NCBI RefSeq assembly: GCF_003020585.1
Contig: NZ_PXUE01000001.1
Span: 1-64,000 of the forward strand
Direction: 5' to 3'
Length of the DNA stretch: 64,000 bases
Origin: Chryseobacterium aurantiacum
GTDB taxonomy: Bacteria; Bacteroidota; Bacteroidia; Flavobacteriales; Weeksellaceae
Shown: piece after piece, positions 1-8,242 of the stretch
Numbering within the stretch: position 1 is the first letter of the stretch
How the letters are laid out: each line of letters begins with the position of its first letter
Translations under genes and position numbers: made by a program
Notes under the pieces: generated by a model
Told to the model about the DNA's origin: nothing
Databases searched by the model: none
Seen by the model: only the letters and a program-made list of their open reading frames with translations

Positions 1-224
1 GGGAAGGCAACATCCAAGGCCCATCATTATCATTATATTCACTGCCTGTCACTAGCCCCGATAGCAGCGGTTACCCCGCAGCAGGGAAAAGGCCCACAAG
101 GACGAGGCTGTTGGAAGCCATGGCGCAAGGAGTATGAGTGGATAGCGGGATTAGGCTCCTGATAATACATCTTTTCTAAATAGTGGTTGGACAGCTTATT
201 GATTGTCATCCCATAACTTACCAT
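1..224. other. GC-rich edge block of unknown nature
   Basis: Positions 61-120 contain 36 G or C out of 60, far above the AT-rich surroundings, and the enrichment extends to about 160. There is a small GCGG/CCGC hairpin near 66-78, and the octamer AAGGCCCA occurs twice (about 16-23 and 89-96). A minus-strand frame of 61 codons (224-39) crosses the block, but its cysteine- and proline-rich C-terminal half does not look like a normal protein. Just upstream on the minus strand another frame has protein-like composition before a stop. This may be the decayed 3' end of a gene cut by the window edge, a dispersed repeat, or a structured RNA. I cannot decide between these. Positions 225-300 show nothing I can name. 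Confidence 0.3.
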
Positions 225-300
225 ATTGAATTCCTACAGCAATGAGGGCTAAATCGAATTTCTTTTGAATGAGATGTTATGAAAACTCACTAGAGTAATT

Positions 301-870
301 TTAGTTAGGGCCTATGGTGAAAACTAATTTGGCATTATAGCTTGTAGCAGGAATTACTACGGAAACTCCGCTTATTTGCAGCTGGGTATTAATGCCCGAA
401 AAAGATACACTATTGCCAAGTCCTAGAACTCCGGCGAAATTAATGGTTAAAAATGTTGCATCTACTCCTTGAGGAATTTCTATATAGGTAGTTCCTCCAT
501 TGATGGTAGCACTACAAAGAACACAGACTCCGCCTATACTTGTACTTCCACCGCTTCTTTTTGCATAAAGACGCAATGAGTTATTCCAGGCAGTAGGAAT
601 ATAGTGCATGCTGATCTTAGCAGCTCCACCGGAAAGCAGATTTAGAAATGATCCGGGTAATAACCCAGAAAGTGTTAATAAAGTATCACTGCTTTGGTAG
701 GTCCCTGCATAATTGGTCCCTGCTTCGGTAATAGCAGGGACACTTACGACCCAGTTACTTCCACTAATATTTAATGTTTGCGCTTCCATGCAACTACTCA
801 TTATTAAAGGAATAATGTATAGATGTTTTTTTAGGAGTATTTTTTTGAGAAAGCGACTATTGATCTTCAT
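301..870 (-). CDS. Small secreted subunit-like protein C of the chaperone-usher-like operon
   Basis: This 189-residue protein has a positively charged, hydrophobic N-terminus (about residues 1-31) that reads as an export signal. It contains MSSC, so a lipoprotein signal is possible but the spacing is unusual. The mature part is rich in Gly, Ser, Thr and short beta-strand patterns, with two nearby cysteines (GVCVLC) that could form a disulfide. It shares a TEAG tetrapeptide with the two other small proteins of the operon (880-1410 and 5048-5626) but is otherwise diverged. It is the last gene, starting 9 nt after the preceding stop, so it is surely cotranscribed. I do not recognise a named family. 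A minor or tip subunit of a surface structure is an inference from context. Confidence 0.75.
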   Translation of the reverse strand: MKINSRFLKKILLKKHLYIIPLIMSSCMEAQTLNISGSNWVVSVPAITEAGTNYAGTYQSSDTLLTLSGLLPGSFLNLLSGGAAKISMHYIPTAWNNSLRLYAKRSGGSTSIGGVCVLCSATINGGTTYIEIPQGVDATFLTINFAGVLGLGNSVSFSGINTQLQISGVSVVIPATSYNAKLVFTIGPN

Positions 871-879
871 ATTTCAAAT

Positions 880-1410
880 TTATTCTGTAATGGTGTAAGT
901 AATGGTAACTACTGTATTGGTTTGGGCTGTTATATTATTATAAGAGCCGGGAACCAGAGAAATGGTGATATTATGCCCATTATTGACTCCGTTTCCGGTA
1001 TAAGCACCTCCTATACCACTGATGATTGTTATAGGCGTAGTAGTAAGGGTTACCTGCCCTGAGGAAGATCCTAAAGTTCCACCTCCTGCTCCTGAAGCTG
1101 CTGCGGCTTGCAACCTTATATTAACTCCAGGAACGAGTGGATTAACGGTTACTGCTGCGGTAATTCTTCTGGTAGCTCCTGATGGGGCAATAGCTGATGT
1201 ATAATTAATCCATTTTGTGGTATTGGGTGTTGGATTAACAAGAGCTCTTCCCGCTTCTGTGGGCGCTGTGAAGCTTAGGCTAATATTTCCTGAAGGTTCA
1301 ATATCCATTAAAGTAACAACGGGTAATGTTATAGACGGAGTGGTCTGGGAATATAGTAGTCCAGATAAGAGAAGATATGTTATTAATAGTATGGAGCGGA
1401 TCAACATCAT
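880..1410 (-). CDS. Small secreted subunit-like protein B, paralogue of 5048-5626
   Basis: The protein has 176 residues with a clear signal peptide (about 1-21, ending LLYSQ). The mature domain is all-beta in pattern. It begins with an ITLPVVTLMDIEP stretch, then FTAPTEAG, an NTTKWINYTS segment, a Gly/Ala-rich middle, the motif YTGNGVNNGHN, and an alternating hydrophobic C-terminal strand (VVTITYTI). All these blocks are matched in the same order by the protein at 5048-5626, so the two are paralogues. Its start overlaps the stop of the barrel gene upstream by 4 nt (ATGA), which indicates translational coupling. The C-terminal strand and size resemble pilin-type subunits assembled by donor-strand exchange, but this is an inference. 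No family name can be given from the sequence alone. Confidence 0.8.
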   Translation of the reverse strand: MMLIRSILLITYLLLSGLLYSQTTPSITLPVVTLMDIEPSGNISLSFTAPTEAGRALVNPTPNTTKWINYTSAIAPSGATRRITAAVTVNPLVPGVNIRLQAAAASGAGGGTLGSSSGQVTLTTTPITIISGIGGAYTGNGVNNGHNITISLVPGSYNNITAQTNTVVTITYTITE

Positions 1411-4142
1411 TTCTGTTTTTTTATTTCATTATATCCTACTTTTAAAGTTTCCTGCTGATATTTAATTTCAGTTTGCTGTTTTACAATATTGATATTTAAT
1501 TTTTTTATTTCTTCCGGCTTTAGAGTAAACTGAAACTGATTGGTTGAAATTTTATACCGCTTGTCTAAACCATTTCTATAAATTTTCACTGTCCAATCTC
1601 CAGGGCGGAGATAAGTAAAATCAAAATCCTCTCCTATAAAACAAATTTTACGATAGGTTTGTTCACCACTTATAGCCTCTATAATAATGCTTTCCTTTTT
1701 TCTTTTTTGAATAGAATTAATCTGATCATTTTCTACAGGTTCTGTAAATTGGATATGTCCCTGTATCTTAGCTGCTCTAGTCAGGCCGAAGTTAAAGATA
1801 TTTTCCTTATGATGAAGCGAAACTGATGCGGGCAATGCTACCGTTGGGATATCATTGATTTCGGTAGTTGACCGGTCCATTTCAAGATAATAATCACCAG
1901 GTGTAATATTTTTAAAGATGAAGTTTCCATCCTTATCAGTTATGGTAAGGTGGCTTCCGAGCATGAGCTTTACTTCTGATATTTTCTTCACGCCCATATT
2001 ACCGATGTTTCCTGATAATGTAGTATACTCCGCAATTTTCTGTACAGGGACATTTAAACGCAATGTATAGCGCAGTGAGAATATAAAGTCCTTATTGGCA
2101 AGATCACCTCTTTGGAGGGTGTAACGTCCGGATATATCAAACTCATGTCCAGGGAAAAGCTGTTGATGAAAAAGAAGCTCAAGAAGATTTCTATCCTTGA
2201 AATAATACTCCGGCATATAGTTATTCTGATAAAGGAAACTAAGATATGTTTTTGGTGAAAAATGACTTATAATGTTTGCACCATAATAGACTTGCCTTTG
2301 ATTTTTCAGTTGATATCTTGAAGTCACGGCATAGCTTCCATATAAATTGAATGATGTTTTAAACTTTTCAAATCCAATATTGGCCGTATATAATCTGGAA
2401 GTTCCTGAAAATCCAGTCAGATAATTATCTGTTTTTCCCAGCTGACCTTCCACGTTGATCTGAAAATTTCCAATTTTTTGATTGATGGCCAATCTGTAAA
2501 AACGCTCATCATAGTCAAACTGCTTGGGCTCCAAACGGTCCTGATACTTTTGATAACCGCTATAAAGCATAACAGTACCTTTACTCGTGTAGGAATACTG
2601 AATACCATATTGCAAAAATTTTCTATACGGAGCAGCAAGCAGTAAGGTATCTCTTTCAAAGTTTTTAGCATCCTGAACAAAGTTGGCAGTAATATTAAGT
2701 CTCTTTGAAATCCTATATTGAAGTCCTCCGTTAAATGTACTTGTATTGGTAAAATATCCTGCAAATTCAGGGCTGGATCTCATATACATCACATTTCCAT
2801 TTAATCTTTCAAAATTAGCCTGCGCCTGAATCATATAGGCAGTTCCCTCCGTTTTATTGGTTTTACTATAGGATACCTCCCCTAAAAGATTCAGGTTTTT
2901 AGATATCTGGAATTTTCCTGTTAGGTAAGGCAAGTGTGCATTGGAATCTAATCTTGAAATGGCAAAGACATTTTCCTCCTTTCTTGGTATTTTGTATAAA
3001 TATCCAGCTGTGATTTCTGATTCCTTTTTTATTTTAAATTTTGAATAGACATTAAACTCATCTTTGATATCTCGAAAAAATCTTGGATGATTATAAAAAC
3101 CACCAATACTTACTTTATTTATATCAAATCGCACCTCCGCTCCACGTCCATACCTTGAATATTCAGTCAGAAAAGATGAAGAATAGGTTTTGTCACCTAA
3201 ATGGATAAGAAAATGATCTCTCTTGTAGTTTACAAAATATTCTTCATATTGAGTAAAAGAACTGTATTCGACTGGGTTTTTAGTGGCAACATGAAATTCT
3301 ATTTGTCCTTTATTGTTTTTATCCAGACTTCCTTTACCGTAAATTTCACCTTGAAAACCGTCATTATAATCTCCTCTGTTTCTCATTCCTATGAATGCCA
3401 ATGAAGCTGAAACAGGTAATCTATGGTAGATGTCATCCTCAGACGGTTGGATAGATATTACCTTTACACTTGCATAGGCCGTTTCACTTTCCTTTGGATC
3501 ATCCGAAGAATAAACAGTTAAGTTAAGGTTTTGAAACTCGTTTTTCCCTAATTGAGGGTCGGTTTTTCGGGAGATTAATATTTGCTTTGTTTCTCCTGGA
3601 GATAAGAAAATTTCCGAATCCTGATCTATGATGGCATTCTTACTTTCCAGGATAAGTTTTTCCGGAATGTTTCCATTATTTTTAATGAGAAAATTAGCTT
3701 TAATGGTTTCGCCGGCTTTTACAAATTCCGGTGAATTCAAAGCCGTGAGAGAAATATTTCGATTTCCGGAAACAGTAACCTTTGAAATTTTTGTAAAGGA
3801 AATTCCATTGTTTCTGTCTGTAATATTCAATGTTACAGTATAGGTACCTTGGCTTGTTTCTGTTGCAATACGCAGAGGAACCAGATATACTGATGTTTCG
3901 TGAGGGGCAATTTGGAATTCTCCTTTTGTTAAAATGGGTAGAATCTGTGGATTTGAGGTACTCACTGAAATATCATAAGTTCTGTTTTCAGCTGAATTAT
4001 TTTCTAATGTGAATGGGATAGAAGTAGACATTCCCGGTAATAAACTATCTTTTTTACTAATCAATCGGTTAGATTGTTGTTGAGAAAAAATAAATATCGG
4101 GAATAATGATAGAATAATAAAGAAAGTCCAAGTTCTAATCAT
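1407..4142 (-). CDS. Outer-membrane usher-like beta-barrel protein with Ig-like ends
   Basis: This 911-residue protein has a signal peptide (about 1-20). Residues about 20-235 look like two Ig-fold domains of the NEW3 or COG1470 kind. Residues about 240-690 show dense alternating amphipathic strands with aromatic girdle residues, typical of an outer-membrane barrel. About 700-790 is a carboxypeptidase-regulatory-like beta-sandwich (DKDGNFIFKNITPGDYYLEM), and a second sandwich follows to the end. Length and order of parts resemble fimbrial ushers, whose barrel is flanked by small beta domains, although I see no classical usher signature. Its start overlaps the stop of the chaperone-like gene by 8 nt, and its end overlaps the next subunit gene by 4 nt. 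I propose it exports or anchors the small subunits. A plain barrel protein of other function remains possible. Confidence 0.8.
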   Translation of the reverse strand: MIRTWTFFIILSLFPIFIFSQQQSNRLISKKDSLLPGMSTSIPFTLENNSAENRTYDISVSTSNPQILPILTKGEFQIAPHETSVYLVPLRIATETSQGTYTVTLNITDRNNGISFTKISKVTVSGNRNISLTALNSPEFVKAGETIKANFLIKNNGNIPEKLILESKNAIIDQDSEIFLSPGETKQILISRKTDPQLGKNEFQNLNLTVYSSDDPKESETAYASVKVISIQPSEDDIYHRLPVSASLAFIGMRNRGDYNDGFQGEIYGKGSLDKNNKGQIEFHVATKNPVEYSSFTQYEEYFVNYKRDHFLIHLGDKTYSSSFLTEYSRYGRGAEVRFDINKVSIGGFYNHPRFFRDIKDEFNVYSKFKIKKESEITAGYLYKIPRKEENVFAISRLDSNAHLPYLTGKFQISKNLNLLGEVSYSKTNKTEGTAYMIQAQANFERLNGNVMYMRSSPEFAGYFTNTSTFNGGLQYRISKRLNITANFVQDAKNFERDTLLLAAPYRKFLQYGIQYSYTSKGTVMLYSGYQKYQDRLEPKQFDYDERFYRLAINQKIGNFQINVEGQLGKTDNYLTGFSGTSRLYTANIGFEKFKTSFNLYGSYAVTSRYQLKNQRQVYYGANIISHFSPKTYLSFLYQNNYMPEYYFKDRNLLELLFHQQLFPGHEFDISGRYTLQRGDLANKDFIFSLRYTLRLNVPVQKIAEYTTLSGNIGNMGVKKISEVKLMLGSHLTITDKDGNFIFKNITPGDYYLEMDRSTTEINDIPTVALPASVSLHHKENIFNFGLTRAAKIQGHIQFTEPVENDQINSIQKRKKESIIIEAISGEQTYRKICFIGEDFDFTYLRPGDWTVKIYRNGLDKRYKISTNQFQFTLKPEEIKKLNINIVKQQTEIKYQQETLKVGYNEIKKQK

Positions 4143-4944
4143 TTTTTACTTCTAGTTCCACATTGAGAGCAAATGCGTTCTCCTCTTCATCAGTTGCTAT
4201 TATTGATGCTTTATATTTTTCTGGAGGTACTTTACTGATATCAATATAAAATGTTTTGGAAGTATTGGGCAGCAATCCCATTGTTAAACTTGAATAAGTA
4301 CCTAACTTTTCACCGGTTTTACGATTATAGATTTCAATGGATGTGGTGGGTTTACAATAAAGATTACCATTGTTGGCTATGGCAATCATTAGAGTTTGCT
4401 TTCCCTCTTGCTTTTCTATTTTTACGCTTTCAAACTTAAGAATTGGCTTGGCTTTTTCTGTTTCGAAATCGGTAATAACCTGTATTGCATAACGTATAAC
4501 AGAAGTAATATTCACTCCTTGCTTATTATCACTAGGCTTAATGTCTTCCACAGGTTCTACAATAATTACACTCCAGTAGCTTCCAGGATCCATTGCCTGA
4601 TTAGGAACAGTAATTTCATAAAACACCTCTGTTTTTTCATTACCTTTAAGCGTAATCAGGTTGGTATTAAGTTTAACCCATTCTCCGTTAGTACGTTTGT
4701 TGGTATTCAGCGTTGTATAATTGATTGTTCCGTCAGCCTGGTAGGTGAAATCCTGTAAAAACAATTTTACAGTTTGGGGAGTTTTGCTTGTATTTTCAAT
4801 GGCAACTTTTCCTTTGTAGACTTTTCCTGTTTCAATTTTGTAAGAATGCGTAAGCCCGTTGAGAACCACAATGCCGGCATGTAAAAAGCTGAACTGCAAA
4901 ATCACGGTGATCAAAAGAAGAATACGCTTTATCATCATCATCAT
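4135..4944 (-). CDS. Periplasmic two-domain Ig-fold protein, chaperone-like
   Basis: The 269-residue protein begins MMMMIKRILLL, so the exact start is uncertain by up to three codons. A signal peptide ends near residue 23. The rest reads as two consecutive Ig-like sandwiches of about 120 residues each. The first (about 28-145) has the patterns of PapD-type chaperones and of the DUF916 domain of WxL-associated proteins: KGKVAIENTSKTPQTVKLFLQD, a GEWVKL segment, then FYEITVPNQAMDPGSYWSVIIVE. The second (about 160-267) has IAIANNGNLYCKP and a conserved-looking LPNTSKTF. It lies between the first subunit gene and the barrel gene, overlapping the latter by 8 nt. Holding subunits before export is the natural inference. 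Direct homology to PapD cannot be claimed from reading alone. Confidence 0.8.
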   Translation of the reverse strand: MMMMIKRILLLITVILQFSFLHAGIVVLNGLTHSYKIETGKVYKGKVAIENTSKTPQTVKLFLQDFTYQADGTINYTTLNTNKRTNGEWVKLNTNLITLKGNEKTEVFYEITVPNQAMDPGSYWSVIIVEPVEDIKPSDNKQGVNITSVIRYAIQVITDFETEKAKPILKFESVKIEKQEGKQTLMIAIANNGNLYCKPTTSIEIYNRKTGEKLGTYSSLTMGLLPNTSKTFYIDISKVPPEKYKASIIATDEEENAFALNVELEVKND

Positions 4945-4976
4945 TATATAAAGTTTGGAGTTTAATCATTAATAAT

Positions 4977-5017
4977 ACAAAACCAGGAAGAAACTGAATA
5001 TCAGCTTCTTCTTGTTT
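4977..5017 (-). terminator. Hairpin between subunit A and chaperone gene, likely attenuator
   Basis: On the minus strand an AGAAGCTGA-type arm (complement of about 5001-5016) pairs across a short loop with the complement of about 4981-4997. The stem is about 11 bp with one G-U pair and is followed by TTTTG. It lies after the first gene of the operon and before the chaperone-like gene, where a partial terminator would give more subunit A than assembly proteins. Confidence 0.55.
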
Positions 5018-5047
5018 TTGAATTCAGAAAAGAATTTTATTTAAATT

Positions 5048-5626
5048 CTAATTATCTGATATTGTATACGTAACGGTAGCTACTGTAGTGGCTGTTGCCT
5101 GTAAATCTGCATAAGCTGCTACCCCTCCAGGGCCGCTTCCTGCAGCAAGAGCGTACGTAAGGTTGTGTCCATTGTTGGCACCATTTCCTGTATAAGCACT
5201 CCCAATACCTGAAATAATAGTCTGGTCGGCAGCACTTAAAGTCAACAGACCTGCAGACGTTCCTAATGTACCTGCACCAGATCCTGTAGCTGCAGCGGCA
5301 GTTACGTGAAGATCAACTCCGGGAATGATAGCGTTCATTTTTACACTTACATTACGGGTGGGATCTGCAACAGATTTGATGGAAGAATAATTAAGCCATA
5401 GAGTTGTGTTAGCCGTAGCCGGAATAATAGGATTACCTGCCTCTGTAGGAGCTGTAAATCCAAGAGTAATATTTTTTGTGGCAGCGGGTTCAATATCTAC
5501 CAAAGCAACTTCAGGGATAGAAATTGTGACTGTATGGTTGTCTGTATTAGTATCCTGTGCACTTAAATTAGTGGATACAGCAACTGCAAATAGGGACATT
5601 GCAATCGTTAAGTTTAATTTTTTCAT
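5048..5626 (-). CDS. Secreted subunit-like protein A, first gene of the chaperone-usher-like operon
   Basis: The protein has 192 residues with a standard signal peptide (about 1-23, ending NLSAQ). The mature part is rich in Ala, Gly, Thr and Asn, with no cysteine. It shares ordered blocks with 880-1410: a VTISIPEVALVDIEP start, FTAPTEAG, an NTTLWLNYSS segment, YTGNGANNGHN, and a terminal TVTYTI strand. As the promoter-proximal gene followed by a hairpin, it is the best candidate for the abundant structural subunit. No catalytic motif is visible. It resembles the size and composition of pilin or spore-coat-U-like subunits, but I cannot assign it to a family by eye. A secreted adhesin that does not polymerise is an alternative. 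Confidence 0.8.
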   Translation of the reverse strand: MKKLNLTIAMSLFAVAVSTNLSAQDTNTDNHTVTISIPEVALVDIEPAATKNITLGFTAPTEAGNPIIPATANTTLWLNYSSIKSVADPTRNVSVKMNAIIPGVDLHVTAAAATGSGAGTLGTSAGLLTLSAADQTIISGIGSAYTGNGANNGHNLTYALAAGSGPGGVAAYADLQATATTVATVTYTISDN

Positions 5627-5663
5627 GATGCTATAATTAGTTAAGTGAATATAATGAAATTCG

Positions 5664-5690
5664 ATATATTATAAAAAAAATATATTATAA
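5664..5690. promoter_or_regulatory. Direct repeat in the promoter region of the subunit operon
   Basis: The 11-mer ATATATTATAA occurs at 5664-5674 and again at 5680-5690, in a very AT-rich stretch 38-64 bp upstream of the 5626 start. Two identical sites 16 bp apart could bind a regulator, or may only be low-complexity DNA. I see no clear TAnnTTTG box on the minus strand here. Confidence 0.3.
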
Positions 5691-5764
5691 TTTTTATATT
5701 GTTAAATATTTGACCTTTTTAACGCAATATAATTGTGAATTATTTTATGTTTGAAAATAAAAAA

Positions 5765-5787
5765 ATCCTGTACAGTACGTACAGGAT
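5765..5787 (-). terminator. Rho-independent terminator of the SusCD-phospholipase operon
   Basis: ATCCTGTAC (5765-5773) and GTACAGGAT (5779-5787) form a perfect 9-bp stem with a 5-nt loop. On the minus strand it is followed by a T run (complement of 5758-5765), 25 bp after the phospholipase stop codon. Confidence 0.85.
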
Positions 5788-5811
5788 CTATGGTCTTAAT
5801 TGAAATAACTC

Positions 5812-8160
5812 CTATGCCCAATGAGGATCCGAAACAGAAACTTTACCCGTTTCTATTCTGCCTGCAAAATGCCATATGTGATTTTCAAGGGTTATTTTAA
5901 GATCATACCAGCCCTTGTATTTGCTAAGATCAATAATTATTTTATCCTCAGGCTTTTTTGTAGATATCATTTTTTTACTTTTTTCATACCCGTTTTCCAG
6001 AGTTAGATTGACATTGCTTTCTTTATGGTTTTTAAAAACTAATTCAATCTGACTTTTTGAACTGTTATTAATAAGAATCACCTCAACCTCTGGTTTTTTG
6101 GATCCCTTGAATTTTCGGAAAAAGCCATTAGGCCCAAACACTTCGTAATCATATGTTCCGGATTGTATCACAGGGTGTGATAATTCCTGCTTTGAATATA
6201 ATGCATAGGAAAAATAATAATTATTACTATTCAATTGGGTTCTGTCATAAAGATGAAGAGGAACTCCATTTTCCTTTACATTGGTCATCGTGATCTTATC
6301 TCCACTTAAATTCACATAAAAATCATAGGGAAGTGGATTGGAGGGTTTCATTCCCTTTTCCTGAATATCAAGAAGACTGTTATTCAGTTCATTTTCAGAA
6401 TACCATTTCAGTTGAGGAACAGGCTTGTTTTTGGCAGCATTAATGGTTTTAGCAAAATCCTTTTGATCCAGATAATCCATTTTTGGAGCTTTGGCATTGG
6501 GTAGGTTGAAAGCAGAAGTCAGATCTCCGCAAATAGCTCTTCTCCACTCACTGATAGTATCTACATGAACATTTTTATTAAACTTCTTCATGATAAATTT
6601 TTCAAGAAACTGCAGCACAGAGGTATGATCCGAAACTTCAGAGTTAACAAAACCTCCCTTGGTCCACGGAGAAGCAATAATCATTGGAACCCTGTAACCA
6701 AGGCCAACGGTTCCTTCTGCTTTTTCATAATCCTTTAATGTAGGATCGGACATATATTCCTGAGACTTGTCAACGTATTCAACCCCTTCTTTTCCATTCA
6801 TATCAACGGGTTGGCTCGGGTTTAATGGTGGGGCAAAAGGGATTACATGGTCAAAATAGCCATCATTTTCATCATAATTGATAATAAAAATTGTTTTTTT
6901 CCAGGTTTCAGGGTCCTTGGTCAGAATATTTAAAACCTCAGAAATATACCATGCTCCATACCAAGGAGAACCAGGATGATCCGAGAAATGTTCAGGGGCT
7001 ACCAGCCAGGAAACCAAAGGAAGTTTTTTCTCTTCCACATCCTTACGGAACTGAAACAATACATCTCCTTTCGGAACCACCAGCCTTTCTCCGTTTTCAT
7101 CTTTACCAATTTCCAGATGATGATAATCGGGATCATTTGAATTGGTTGTGAACGCCTTTTCGTGGAGATTTTTCTCCAGTTGTGATAATTTTGAATAATT
7201 ATCAGGATGATATGTTACCTGATCTTCCTGTAGTTCAGTAATGAGCGCTTCCAGTCTTTCTTTTCGGCTAGGGTTTTTTATGATTTCCTGTTTCAGGGAA
7301 GCGATCATTTTGGGAATATTCTCGTAATACCCCTTTGAAAATTTTACATTATATTTTGAAAACCATTCAATCGGGTTATCTGTAAAGTTGCTCAGCCATG
7401 CTTCCTGCTCTCCGGACATTCCTTTTGGCAGGCTGATTTCATTCTGATAAATGCGCCATGATACATTTTTTTCCTCTAAAATTTCAGGAAAACTCTTCCA
7501 TTTTGCCTGTCTGGCTTTATCATAATCAATGTCATCATTCACAACATTGGCTTTTGATTTACCGTTTTGCTGTTCTCTTAAGGTTCCGGACCAAAGAAAT
7601 AATCTGTTAGGAGTAGTCCCCGTAAGTGAAGAACAGAAATATTGATCAAATATGGTAAAGGCATCTGCCATTTGATAATAAAAAGGAAGATCTTCGCGGT
7701 TGTAATAGCCTAGAGTAAGGGGAATATTTTTATAATCCTTATTTCCTGAAGCTTTTGCCTGAAGCCATTGGTCATATTTTCCTTTATTCAATGCGTGTTG
7801 CTGGTTTTCCCAGGAATGAGGAAGTGAGCTCATCCATGTAGATTTAGTATTTCTAAGATCCAGGCGAGCCGGGGAAGCATATTTTCCGCTATTTTCCTTT
7901 TGAAAGAACACAGAATGCCCATCCTGTTTTACAAAAGCTCTTTTATCTAAAAAACCTCTTACTCCTTTTAAAGCACCAAAGGCATGATCAAATGAGCGGT
8001 TTTCCTGCATTAGGATAACTACATGCTCAGCATCATAAAAAGTAGATTGTGCGGCCGGATCAATAGCTAAGGCCTTTAAAATTGCAGGATGAAGAACACC
8101 TGAAGTTCCTAATCCGGCTAATAAAATACTTGATTTTTCTAAAAATTCTCTTCTGTCCAT
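5812..8160 (-). CDS. Phosphocholine-specific phospholipase C, Tat-exported
   Basis: This enzyme hydrolyses phosphatidylcholine-type lipids to diacylglycerol and phosphocholine outside the cytoplasm. The 782-residue protein starts with a twin-arginine signal (MDRREFLEKSSILLAGLG), as expected for the folded, metal-dependent family. The phosphoesterase domain (about 45-560) shows EHVVILMQENRSFDHAFG near the start, GTTPNRLFLWSGT, NYDENDGYFDHV and SDHTSVLQF. These are the hallmarks of the bacterial phospholipase C/acid phosphatase AcpA superfamily. Two small beta-rich domains follow (about 600-690 and 700-775), matching the C-terminal DUF756 repeats of the family. The gene is last in a SusC-SusD-phospholipase operon, 82 bp after SusD. 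Its products could be imported or further dephosphorylated by enzymes encoded downstream. Length fits the family. Confidence 0.93.
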   Translation of the reverse strand: MDRREFLEKSSILLAGLGTSGVLHPAILKALAIDPAAQSTFYDAEHVVILMQENRSFDHAFGALKGVRGFLDKRAFVKQDGHSVFFQKENSGKYASPARLDLRNTKSTWMSSLPHSWENQQHALNKGKYDQWLQAKASGNKDYKNIPLTLGYYNREDLPFYYQMADAFTIFDQYFCSSLTGTTPNRLFLWSGTLREQQNGKSKANVVNDDIDYDKARQAKWKSFPEILEEKNVSWRIYQNEISLPKGMSGEQEAWLSNFTDNPIEWFSKYNVKFSKGYYENIPKMIASLKQEIIKNPSRKERLEALITELQEDQVTYHPDNYSKLSQLEKNLHEKAFTTNSNDPDYHHLEIGKDENGERLVVPKGDVLFQFRKDVEEKKLPLVSWLVAPEHFSDHPGSPWYGAWYISEVLNILTKDPETWKKTIFIINYDENDGYFDHVIPFAPPLNPSQPVDMNGKEGVEYVDKSQEYMSDPTLKDYEKAEGTVGLGYRVPMIIASPWTKGGFVNSEVSDHTSVLQFLEKFIMKKFNKNVHVDTISEWRRAICGDLTSAFNLPNAKAPKMDYLDQKDFAKTINAAKNKPVPQLKWYSENELNNSLLDIQEKGMKPSNPLPYDFYVNLSGDKITMTNVKENGVPLHLYDRTQLNSNNYYFSYALYSKQELSHPVIQSGTYDYEVFGPNGFFRKFKGSKKPEVEVILINNSSKSQIELVFKNHKESNVNLTLENGYEKSKKMISTKKPEDKIIIDLSKYKGWYDLKITLENHIWHFAGRIETGKVSVSDPHWA

Positions 8161-8242
8161 GTTCAGTCGTAATAAGAAAGAAACCGCAAGTTAATAGGAT
8201 TTTCCTGCGATTTCTTTGTTTTGTATAAAATATATCAGATTT

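Noticed and set aside
5412..5690. Phase-variable or invertible promoter in front of the subunit operon
   Set aside because: Only a direct repeat of 11 bp in AT-rich DNA is seen. No inverted repeats flank the promoter and no invertase gene is nearby.
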